From positions 2,542,001 to 2,606,000 of the forward strand of contig NZ_JALJWH010000001.1 of the NCBI RefSeq assembly GCF_024168825.1: DNA of 64,000 nucleotides. The letters are read 5' to 3'. The notes under the pieces are model-generated. The model saw only the letters and a list, made by a program, of their open reading frames with translations, had not been told where the DNA came from and made no database searches. This stretch comes from Paenarthrobacter sp. A20. GTDB lineage: Bacteria; Actinomycetota; Actinomycetes; Actinomycetales; Micrococcaceae. The translations under genes were made by a program, and so were the position numbers. This document shows positions 54,901 to 64,000 of the stretch, one piece after another (position 1 is the stretch's first letter; each line of letters opens with the position of its first letter).

Positions 54901-56424
54901 GAGCTCGCGACCACCTACGACTTCTCCAAGCTCCCCAACCCGCGGACGGACGAGCGGCTCTTGCTCGGTGTCGCCGACGATCCCGCGCACCAGGACCAGC
55001 CCACCGTGTTCTATGAACCGGACAAGGACGGCAACATGGCCGTTTACGGTACGGGTGGATCCGGAAAGTCGGCGGCGTTGCGCAGCATCGCCATCGCCGC
55101 GGCGGTCACGCCCCGCGGTGGTCCCGTGCACGTGTATGGCATCGACTGCGGGTCATCAGGCCTGAAGATGCTGGACGGCCTTCCGCACGTTGGCGAAATC
55201 ATCAACGGCGACGACGTCGAACGCGTGGGCCGCTTGCTGCGCTGGCTCAAGGAAGTAGCCGACGACCGGGCAGCCCGGTTCGCGGAGGTACGGGCCTCCA
55301 CGATTGTCGAATACCGTCAGCTGGCCAACCGGCCGGAAGAGAAGCGCATCTTCATCCTGGTGGACGGCATGTCCTCCTTCCGCGAAGGGTACGAGTACAG
55401 CAAGCTGTCCGCGCTGTGGGACATCTTCCTGACCTTGGCCACTGACGGCCGTCCCCTGGGTATCCACCTGGTAGTGAGTGGTGACCGCACCAACTCCGTT
55501 CCGGCGTCGCTCCTTGCTTCCATCCAGAAGCGGTTGGTCCTGCGCCTCAGCTCCGAAGACGACTACATGACCCTCGACGTCCCCAAGGATGTCCTCAACG
55601 CCGCTTCGCCTCCCGGGCGTGGCTTGCTGGATGGTCTCGAAGTCCAGTTGGCCGTGCTGGGCGGCAACTCGAACCTGGCCCTGCAGGCACGCGAAGTGGC
55701 CAAGCTCAGCCAGGCGATGCTCAGGCAGGGACTCGAGCAGGCACCGCAGATCCAGCGCCTTCCGGAACTGGTGGACCTGGATATCCTGCCCGCCGGCGCT
55801 CCGGACAACCCCGTCATTGGTGTCGACGACGAGACGCTGGGTTCGGCGGCCATCGCCGCCAAGGGGTCGCTCCTCCTGGCCGGCCCTCCGGGTGCCGGAC
55901 GCACGGTCGCGTTGGTTACCCTGGCTTACGCCTTGCGGCGCTCCAACCCACGGACGGACCTCATCTACATCGGCTCACGCCGCTCCGCTGTTGCTTCATT
56001 GAACATCTGGAGCCGCTCGCTCGTGGGGCCGGACGAGGTCTCGGACGTCGTGGACGACCTGATCGACAAGGCCTCGGACAACCCCGGCAGCATGGCCATC
56101 TTCATTGAGGGCCTGACGGAGTTCACGGACACGTTGGCGGAATCCGGTGTCGGGCGCCTGGTCACGGCGGCCATCAAGGCCGACCAGTGGGTGGTGGGCG
56201 AGTCCGAAACGTCCACGTGGTCCCAAGCCTGGTCCCTGGCCCAGCCGTTCAAATCCGGACGCCGTGGACTGCTGCTCAACCCCGGGGACGTGGAGGGCGA
56301 CAGCCTCCTCAACACCTCCTTGGGCCGCATCAGCACGGACTTCATTCCCGGCCGTGGCTACATCGTTGGACGTGGAAAGGTACGTAAGCTCCAAATCGCC
56401 ATGCCGCCGGAAAACCGGAGCTAG
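51970..56424 (+). CDS. EssC/EccC-like FtsK/SpoIIIE ATPase with FHA domain
   Basis: A 1484-residue type VII-secretion-type motor. An N-terminal ubiquitin-like (or first FHA-like) domain (1-90) is followed by an FHA domain (about 112-190; SYIGRDRDADIRL, SKRHARV, NSANG) and two TM helices (about 247-286). Three FtsK/SpoIIIE domains come next. Domain 1 has GGTTGAGKS (701-709) and LIIIVDE (803-809). Domain 2 has GTGGSGKS (1027-1034) with a VDG in place of VDE. Domain 3 has a degenerate GPPGAGRT with Arg1311 replacing the Walker lysine. The tandem-ATPase and TM plan matches EssC/EccC, and the N-terminal FHA resembles Firmicute EssC. No WXG100 gene is adjacent. It overlaps the preceding gene by 4 bp. 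Confidence 0.92.
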   Translation: MKFRLTLRRDPAEAKDLAVTVDGRATVADIATELWAADPVRKGTEPPSNLSISVDEAFVGGGLSGHVLRPTDNLLESGLRPGSKVSLAQVSEQFASNGHAAGTNRGPAAATLRVMSGPDVGREFSLPFGTSYIGRDRDADIRLSDPLTSKRHARVTVGETVEIVDTNSANGLLMDGLPVTRATLQSSDTVTLGDTTVGVVALSRNHSGGPSSPLVDFNRSPRVLPRFESPKRVPPAGPKRPEHQPFPYIMLVAPLLMGGVLFAVTQNLLSVLFMAMMPLFIVGHYVDHKMQSKRQAKEGHKQFKASMLAFREDIDRQQNIERAVRLQEAPSVSDTVDAIYKLGPLLWTNRPEHQHFLGVRFGLGSAPSRIPFDEPGANETEPQYMREIQDCLREVRVIGGVPIVSQLRTSGSFGVAGDRSVVDDVARGMVLQLVGLHSPAEVVLTSLTSARSRERWDWLQWLPHVGSGHSPLSGDHLAAGPGAGAALLSRLENLVEERESMAKEPGPQPRPGLKDEHEEIPGPVVPAVLVIVEDDAPVDRGRLTRLVERGPDYGVHVMWVAANVQSLPAACRDFLSVDGEHGTTTGQVRLGRHTYPVSCESLDADLATQLARMMSPLVDVGNPLDDDSDLPRAVSYATLIGKELMDNPQAVAERWQENNSVHATAVPNRKDNGSLRALVGSKGVEPFYLDLKNEGPHALVGGTTGAGKSEFLQSWVMGMAAAYSPDRVSFLFVDYKGGAAFADCLHLPHTVGLVTDLSPHLVRRALTSLRAELHYRERLLNRKKAKDLLALQREADPEAPPYLIIIVDEFAALATEVPEFVDGVVDVAARGRSLGLHLILATQRPAGVIKDNLRANTNLRVALRMADEVDATDILGVPTAAYFDPSIPGRGAAKTGPGRIQGFQTGYAGGWTTDKPQRPRIDIVEMAFGSGPTWEPPLVAQVEEEPAGPNDIARMTGNIIRAADVLSIEPPRKPWLNELATTYDFSKLPNPRTDERLLLGVADDPAHQDQPTVFYEPDKDGNMAVYGTGGSGKSAALRSIAIAAAVTPRGGPVHVYGIDCGSSGLKMLDGLPHVGEIINGDDVERVGRLLRWLKEVADDRAARFAEVRASTIVEYRQLANRPEEKRIFILVDGMSSFREGYEYSKLSALWDIFLTLATDGRPLGIHLVVSGDRTNSVPASLLASIQKRLVLRLSSEDDYMTLDVPKDVLNAASPPGRGLLDGLEVQLAVLGGNSNLALQAREVAKLSQAMLRQGLEQAPQIQRLPELVDLDILPAGAPDNPVIGVDDETLGSAAIAAKGSLLLAGPPGAGRTVALVTLAYALRRSNPRTDLIYIGSRRSAVASLNIWSRSLVGPDEVSDVVDDLIDKASDNPGSMAIFIEGLTEFTDTLAESGVGRLVTAAIKADQWVVGESETSTWSQAWSLAQPFKSGRRGLLLNPGDVEGDSLLNTSLGRISTDFIPGRGYIVGRGKVRKLQIAMPPENRS

Positions 56425-56512
56425 GATTTGCCGCAGCGCAGGGGGATGTAGGAGGATTTCACGAAACACCCCCAAACCGGGACGCCCCAACGCCCCAACT
56501 GAGGTTACTTTC

Positions 56513-57109
56513 ATGCGACACTCCGTTGTCCCTGCCGTTCTGTTGGCTGCCGGCTTGCTCCTGGCACCCGCTGCCGCCGCGCACGCTGCTCCCTGCGACG
56601 GGAAGTTTTCCTGCGCTCCCAGCGAAGGGGCCGACGACCCGTCGCCGACGCAGCCTGCGCTGGCCCCGGAAGCGGACAAGAAGCCGACGCCGAAGCCGGA
56701 ACCAACCCGGGTGCGGGAAACTCAGAATGCGCCTGCACCGGCGCCAACGGTGGAGGCGCCACGCCCAGCGGTGACCCAGGCCCCGGTGAAGGTGGCACCC
56801 CAACCGGCCAGTCCGGCGTCGAGCCCGTCCGACGCAGCCCAGACCCCCGAGGCCACCGTGGCGTCAGCGACGCCGTCGGCTGCTCCGAGCGCCAGTGCCA
56901 CCTCCGCCAGCCCAAGTCCGTCGAAGTCCTCCAACTGGAACACCCCGGTGGACAAGGGCAAGGAAACACAGGCCGCCGTGTTGGCCGGCAATTCCATCGA
57001 GGGGCCCAACATGCTGGGCCTGTTTGGCATTCTGGGCGGCGTGCTGATTGTGGGACTGGGAGGCCTGGCGTTCGCGCTGTGGAGCAAGAACCGGCTCTCG
57101 TCGCACTAG
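56513..57109 (+). CDS. Small secreted Pro/Ala-rich protein with C-terminal membrane anchor
   Basis: A 198-residue protein. A Sec signal peptide (MRHSVVPAVLLAAGLLLAPA, cleavage probably after AHA), two cysteines just after it (PCDGKFSCAP), a Pro/Ala/Thr/Ser-rich spacer and one C-terminal TM (about 168-190, LGLFGILGGVLIVGLGGLAF) ending in a short basic tail. It resembles wall-spanning or EssA-like accessory proteins in layout only; no homology is claimed. It lies 88 bp after the EssC-like gene and ends the locus. The ATG at 56513 was chosen over an in-frame start inside the EssC-like gene because it begins the signal peptide. Confidence 0.85.
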   Translation: MRHSVVPAVLLAAGLLLAPAAAAHAAPCDGKFSCAPSEGADDPSPTQPALAPEADKKPTPKPEPTRVRETQNAPAPAPTVEAPRPAVTQAPVKVAPQPASPASSPSDAAQTPEATVASATPSAAPSASATSASPSPSKSSNWNTPVDKGKETQAAVLAGNSIEGPNMLGLFGILGGVLIVGLGGLAFALWSKNRLSSH

Positions 57110-60261
<3,152 letters not shown>

Positions 60262-60271
60262 TCATCAAACC

Positions 60272-61480
60272 GTGATCACAACGCTCGCCATCGCCAATTA
60301 CCGGTCCGTCCGGGACCTCACCATGGAATTGCATGGCTTGGACGTCGTGACCGGGGCGAACGGGAGCGGCAAGTCCTCGCTCTACCGGGCCTTGAGGCTG
60401 CTGGCGGAGTGTGCCGGAGGCGATTCCGGCAATGTGGTGGGCTCATTGGCCCGGGACGGTGGTCTGGCTTCCACGCTTTGGGCTGGACCCGAGTCCATCA
60501 GCGAGGCCATGCGCCGTGGTGACGTCCCTGTCCAGGGAACGGTCCGGCGGGAGTCCGTCAACCTGAAACTAGGGTATTCCGGCGACGACTTCGGGTACTT
60601 GGTTGATCTTGGCATGCCTTCCTCCAGCGGTGCCGGCTTTGATCAGGAAACCGGCCGGCCCCGCCCCTCGGCGTTCAGCCTGGATCCTGAAATTAAGCGG
60701 GAACAGATATTCTCCGGTCCCGTGGCAAGGCCGGGTTCCCTGTTGGTGGACCGCAAAGGGGGCCTCGCTAAGTTGCGGGGTCCGGATGGCGAGTGGACGG
60801 AGTTGTCCCGGCGGCTGGACACCTTCCAGAGCATGCTGACGGAAGTCTCGGACCAGGACAGGGCGCCTGAAGTGCTGCGGGTCCGGGACTCGGTACGTTC
60901 ATGGCGTTTCTACGACCACTTCCGAACAGATACGGAGGCTCCCGCGCGGCAAGCGCAGCTCGGAACACGCACACCCGTACTGCACCACAGCGGCAAGGAC
61001 CTCGCGGCCGCTCTGCAGACGCTGCGGGAAGTGGGCTTCGAACGGCAGTTGGATGCCGCCGTCGATCATGCTTTTCCCGGGAGCCGGCTGGAGATCGCGG
61101 TCAACGACGGCCGCTTCAGTGTCGAGTTGCGGCAGCCTGGCATGCTGCGGCCCATGAAGGCTGCCGAGCTCTCGGATGGGACGCTGCGCTTCCTCCTGCT
61201 GACCGCAGCGTTGCTGACGCCGCGGCCCCCGGAGCTCATGGTCCTCAACGAGCCGGAGACCAGCCTCCACGTTGACCTGATGCCGGCACTGGCCGGACTG
61301 ATTGTCCAGGCCAGTGCCAACAGCCAGATGATCGTGGTGACCCACTCGGAGGCCTTGCTCAAAGCACTCCGGGAGAGCGGAGCCGCGCATGAGAATGAGC
61401 TTTACAAGGAGGTGGGCGAGACCCGGATCAGGGGCCTCGGCTCACTGGAAGGTCCGCTGTGGAGCTGGCCCAAGCGCTGA
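60272..61480 (+). CDS. AAA family ATPase (RecF/SMC-like ABC-type)
   Basis: A 402-residue ATPase. Near the N-terminus are IANYRSVRDLTMELHGLDV and a Walker A GANGSGKSS; near the C-terminus are a signature-like ELSDGTLRFLLLTAALL and a Walker B/D-loop LNEPETSLHVDLMPAL. This is the pattern of RecF/OLD-like and AAA_21 ATPases, whose cellular roles vary. No nuclease or TOPRIM domain is attached. The GTG start at 60272 places IANYRSVRDL at the N-terminus as in homologues; a longer frame from 60164 would overlap the phosphatase. It converges on the flavin monooxygenase with 8 bp between stops. Confidence 0.85.
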   Translation: MITTLAIANYRSVRDLTMELHGLDVVTGANGSGKSSLYRALRLLAECAGGDSGNVVGSLARDGGLASTLWAGPESISEAMRRGDVPVQGTVRRESVNLKLGYSGDDFGYLVDLGMPSSSGAGFDQETGRPRPSAFSLDPEIKREQIFSGPVARPGSLLVDRKGGLAKLRGPDGEWTELSRRLDTFQSMLTEVSDQDRAPEVLRVRDSVRSWRFYDHFRTDTEAPARQAQLGTRTPVLHHSGKDLAAALQTLREVGFERQLDAAVDHAFPGSRLEIAVNDGRFSVELRQPGMLRPMKAAELSDGTLRFLLLTAALLTPRPPELMVLNEPETSLHVDLMPALAGLIVQASANSQMIVVTHSEALLKALRESGAAHENELYKEVGETRIRGLGSLEGPLWSWPKR

Positions 61481-61488
61481 TCGCGCCC

Positions 61489-62856
61489 TCAGAACGCCGA
61501 TCCGATGGACGTGAGCTGCTGAGCCGTGGAACCGGCGAAGCGATTCTGGGGGCGTGCCAGGCCGTAATGTCCGCGGAGGGTGGACTCGGTGTACTCCGTG
61601 CGGAACAGTCCGCGTTGCTGGAGGATCGGCACCACGTGGTCCACGAAGATCTCCAGTCCCGAAGGGAGGACCGGAGGCATGATGTTGAAGCCATCTGCGG
61701 CACCGGCGAAGAACCAGTCCTGGATGGCGTCGGCAACCTGCTCGGGTGTTCCGGAGAAGGTGCGGTGCCCGCGTCCTCCGCCCAAGCGGCCGATCAGCTG
61801 GCGAACAGTGAGTTGCTCCCGGCGGGCCAGCTCCACGATCAGCGTGTAGCGGCTCTTGGCACCCTCGATATCGTCCTCTGAGGGCAGGTCCGCAGGCAGT
61901 TGGCGGTCCAGCGGGAGGTCTTCGGGCTTCAAACGCAGGGTCTTGGCCAACTGTTCCCGGGCGTATTCAGGTTTGATGAGTTCGTCGAGTTCCCGCTCAA
62001 GGGTGAGCGCTTCGGCTTCCGTGGAACCGATGACCGGGACGATGCCCGGCAGGATCTTGATGCCTTCCGGGTCGCGGCCCACGGCTGCGGTACGTGCCTT
62101 CAGGTCTGAATAGAACGCCTGGGCGTCGGCCAACGTCTGGTGTGCGGTGAAGACGGCTTCGGCATACTGCGCCGCCAGCTTCTTGCCGTCCTCCGAAGAG
62201 CCGGCCTGCACAATCAGCGGGTGGCCCTGGGGTGAGCGGGGGACATTGAGGGGGCCACGAACGCGGAAGTGCTTGCCCTCATGCTCAATCGCACGGATTT
62301 TGTTGTCGTCGCCCCAAACGCCCTCGGCCTTGTCCGCGAGGACGGCGTCATCGTCCCAGCTGTCCCAGAGCTTCTGCGCAACCTCGATGAACTCGGCTGC
62401 CCGCTCGTAGCGGACGGCGTGGGCGGGCTGGTCATCCACGCCGAAGTTGCGTGCTGCGTCCGGTCCCGCCGTGGTGACGACGTTCCAGCCTGCGCGGCCA
62501 CCGCTGACCCAGTCGACGGATGCGAAGCGGCGGGCCAGGTTGAAGGGGTCGTTGTAGGTGGTGGAGGCAGTCGCGATCAGGCCGATCTTCTGCGTTGCCG
62601 CAGCAATGGCGGTCAGCAGTACCGTGGGCTCCAGCTTGCCGGCCGGGCGGCGGCCCACCTCGCCGAAGAGGACCGGGGAGTCCGCGAAGAAGATGGAGTC
62701 CAGCTTCCCGCGTTCGGCCGTGCGGGCCAGGTGCTGGTAGTGCTCCACCTTGGTGGAGGACAGAGGATCACTTTCGGGCAGGCGCCACGAGGCTTCGTGA
62801 TGGCCGGTGCTCATGAGGAAGGCGTTGAGGTGGAGGTGGCGATCTGGCGGGGTCAT
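61489..62856 (-). CDS. LLM-class flavin-dependent monooxygenase (NtaA/SnaA/DszA family)
   Basis: A 455-residue bacterial-luciferase-like FMN-dependent monooxygenase. The NtaA/DmoA subfamily pattern is visible: AERGKLDSIFFAD, ASTTYNDPFNLARRFASVD, SGGRAGWNVVT and an insertion (GEGWGDDNKIRAIEHEG-like VWGDDNKIRAIEHEGKHF). The end includes ADGFNIMPPVLPSGLEIFVD. These enzymes use FMNH2 from a separate reductase to oxidise chelates, sulfur compounds or alkyl substrates. The reductase is not adjacent. It is monocistronic, starting at the ATG at 62856. Confidence 0.9.
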   Translation of the reverse strand: MTPPDRHLHLNAFLMSTGHHEASWRLPESDPLSSTKVEHYQHLARTAERGKLDSIFFADSPVLFGEVGRRPAGKLEPTVLLTAIAAATQKIGLIATASTTYNDPFNLARRFASVDWVSGGRAGWNVVTTAGPDAARNFGVDDQPAHAVRYERAAEFIEVAQKLWDSWDDDAVLADKAEGVWGDDNKIRAIEHEGKHFRVRGPLNVPRSPQGHPLIVQAGSSEDGKKLAAQYAEAVFTAHQTLADAQAFYSDLKARTAAVGRDPEGIKILPGIVPVIGSTEAEALTLERELDELIKPEYAREQLAKTLRLKPEDLPLDRQLPADLPSEDDIEGAKSRYTLIVELARREQLTVRQLIGRLGGGRGHRTFSGTPEQVADAIQDWFFAGAADGFNIMPPVLPSGLEIFVDHVVPILQQRGLFRTEYTESTLRGHYGLARPQNRFAGSTAQQLTSIGSAF

Positions 62857-63153
62857 GGTTCTCCTCGGTCAAGGGTGGTCGGGGGCTGATGTGTGGCAAC
62901 TCAAGCACGCCTCCGAAGGCCCGCGCCAGCGTTTCGACATGTGCCCGCAACAGCACGAAACCGGGGTTCACCCCAAGCAACGGAACTCCATCCGACGCCA
63001 CGGGAGGCAACACAAAAAGCAGCCCGCCAGTACCGTACGTGGGCAGCGCGAGGCAACCAGCCGGCGTCGTGGGTTCCGAACGTGACTGATAGTTCCATCA
63101 CGGAAAGGGGCTTTTGGCGCTGTGCGCACGTGCGGCGCGACTACCATTGGTAG
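62857..63153. other. Divergent intergenic region, monooxygenase/GNAT
   Basis: This 297-bp gap separates two divergent genes. A TACCAT hexamer at 63142-63147 is 6 nt before the GTG of the acetyltransferase, suggesting a leaderless transcript there. On the minus strand a short open frame runs into the monooxygenase (62768-63013), but I see no support for it as a gene. Confidence 0.4.
63142..63147 (+). promoter_or_regulatory. Candidate -10 for leaderless GNAT gene
   Basis: TACCAT matches the actinobacterial TANNNT pattern and ends 6 nt before the GTG start, so transcription would begin at or next to the start codon. No Shine-Dalgarno precedes it. Confidence 0.4.
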
Positions 63154-63666
63154 GTGCTTTCGCCGATTACCGTCCGTCCCGCCCTGCCCGAAGACTACGA
63201 CGCCGTTGCCCGCATTACGCAGGAGTCCTACGTCACCGCGGGGTACTACGGCGACGCCGACCACCCGTACCTGCAGAAGCTCCAGGACGTGGCCGGCCGC
63301 GCGGAGCACGCTGAGATCCTGGTGGCGGAGCGCAACGGCGAAGTTATCGGCTCTGTGACGGCAGCTCCTGCCGGTGGCGGCTTCTCGGACATCGGCCTCG
63401 ACGACGAGCTGGAACTCCGTACCCTGGTGGTGGATCCGGCAGTCCAGCGCTCCGGCGCGGGCCGTGCGTTGGTGCAGGCCGTCGTCGACCAAGCCAAGGC
63501 CATGGACGGCATCAAGGCTGTGTCCCTGACGACGGGCGCCACGTGGGAAAGCGCCAACGCCCTGTACGCACGTACGGGCTTTGACCGCGCGCCGCACCGT
63601 GACTGGTTTGTCCCGGGCACCGACATAAAGCTGTTCGTTTACCGGCTGGACCTCCCACAGTCATAA
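63154..63666 (+). CDS. GNAT family N-acetyltransferase
   Basis: A 170-residue GNAT acetyltransferase. The acetyl-CoA-binding segment is LRTLVVDPAVQRSGAGRALVQ (motif A, R-x-x-G-x-G/A), preceded by a beta4 strand ELELRTLVV and followed by SLTTGATWESANALYARTGF (motif B). The start is the GTG at 63154, placed close behind a possible -10, suggesting a leaderless mRNA. The substrate is unknown. It is followed 57 bp downstream by the RidA-family gene on the same strand. Confidence 0.88.
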   Translation: MLSPITVRPALPEDYDAVARITQESYVTAGYYGDADHPYLQKLQDVAGRAEHAEILVAERNGEVIGSVTAAPAGGGFSDIGLDDELELRTLVVDPAVQRSGAGRALVQAVVDQAKAMDGIKAVSLTTGATWESANALYARTGFDRAPHRDWFVPGTDIKLFVYRLDLPQS

Positions 63667-63723
63667 AGTTTCCTTCGTAAACGCCGGTCACCGGACCGCG
63701 CGAAGCGACAGGAAAGGCGCGGC

Positions 63724-64000
63724 ATGCGCAAGACATTCGGCACGGGTTCGGTCTGGGAACAGACCCTTGGTTACTCCCGCGCAGTCCAGGTGGATAACAC
63801 CCTCTTCATTTCAGCTACGGCAGCCAGCGGGGTCGTTGATGGTCAACCGGGGATTGTTGGCGACGACTTCTACTCGCAGACCAAGTACATCCTGGAGAAG
63901 CTGGGTGCCGTTCTGGAGGAGGCTGGCTTCTCCTACGAGGACGTGGTCCAGTCCAAGTTGTACCTGACGGACATCAGCAAGTGGGAAGACGCCGGCCGTG
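63724..64000 (+). CDS. RidA/YjgF family protein (partial, C-terminus off window)
   Basis: The reading frame from the ATG at 63724 is open to the right edge (92 residues). It begins MRKTFGTGSVWEQTLGYSRA and contains FISATAASGVVDGQPG and an EAGFSYEDVVQSKLYLTDIS segment, diagnostic of the RidA (YjgF/YER057c/UK114) family. True RidA hydrolyses reactive enamine/imine intermediates; other subfamilies lack the catalytic Arg, which would lie beyond the window. The upstream AGGAAAGG is a fair ribosome-binding site. Confidence 0.88.
   Translation, partial: MRKTFGTGSVWEQTLGYSRAVQVDNTLFISATAASGVVDGQPGIVGDDFYSQTKYILEKLGAVLEEAGFSYEDVVQSKLYLTDISKWEDAGR

Noticed and set aside
27606..57109. WXG100 (EsxA/B-like) genes in the EssC locus
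   Set aside because: I looked for small frames of about 100 codons with a central W-x-G in the gaps and at both ends and found none; the gaps are too short or lack such a frame.
62768..63013. Small minus-strand frame running into the monooxygenase, possible leader peptide or small protein
   Set aside because: No ribosome-binding site, no conserved residues known to me, and it overlaps the monooxygenase start out of frame.

Overview
This is a GC-rich chromosomal window from an actinobacterium, most likely Micrococcaceae (Arthrobacter/Paenarthrobacter-like). The pointers are codon use dominated by G/C in third position, GTG and TTG starts, an actinobacterial acyl-CoA carboxylase set with separate alpha, beta and epsilon genes, and an Rv1264-like adenylyl cyclase. 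No rRNA, tRNA, CRISPR array or insertion sequence was recognised. The left half is ordinary housekeeping and transport. The right half is dominated by one unusual locus of about 29 kb.

Left part (1-27 kb). An M20 peptidase/MHS-transporter pair is divergent from a LysR regulator. A minus-strand nitrate assimilation group follows (narK, nasA, an FAD/[2Fe-2S] electron-transfer protein), with an MBL hydrolase just downstream of it. Next come a second MHS transporter, the acyl-CoA carboxylase alpha chain, Maf, a TetR/MMPL efflux pair, a YbjQ protein and a dicarboxylate symporter. A low-GC stretch without a convincing gene separates these from a DUF885 protein and the carboxylase beta and epsilon chains. 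An SDR, BirA, a membrane PH-domain protein and a class III adenylyl cyclase close this part. The two separated carboxylase loci share a 15-bp dyad (TGTAG-N5-CTACA) in their upstream regions, which suggests co-regulation.

Central locus (27.6-57.1 kb, all plus strand). Two tandem paralogues of about 2030 residues come first. Each has one N-terminal membrane anchor, a propeller-like region, roughly ten Ig/cadherin-like modules, several fibronectin III domains and a different C-terminal cap. They are followed by a tightly packed, mostly overlapping series: MoxR ATPase, DUF58 protein, transglutaminase-fold membrane protein, zinc-ribbon/RDD/FHA protein, PP2C phosphatase, second FHA protein, Ser/Thr kinase, an FHA-like/winged-helix protein, an EssC/EccC-type FtsK/SpoIIIE ATPase and a small secreted, C-terminally anchored protein. 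I read this as a kinase-phosphatase-FHA controlled envelope or secretion machine related to type VII secretion, but no WXG100 substrate, EccB/D/E or mycosin gene is visible. It is the best candidate here for an undescribed system.

Right part (57-64 kb). NAD-dependent DNA ligase, an inositol-monophosphatase-family protein and an AAA ATPase form a tight plus-strand group. They converge on a flavin-dependent monooxygenase, which is followed by a GNAT acetyltransferase and a RidA-family gene cut by the window edge.
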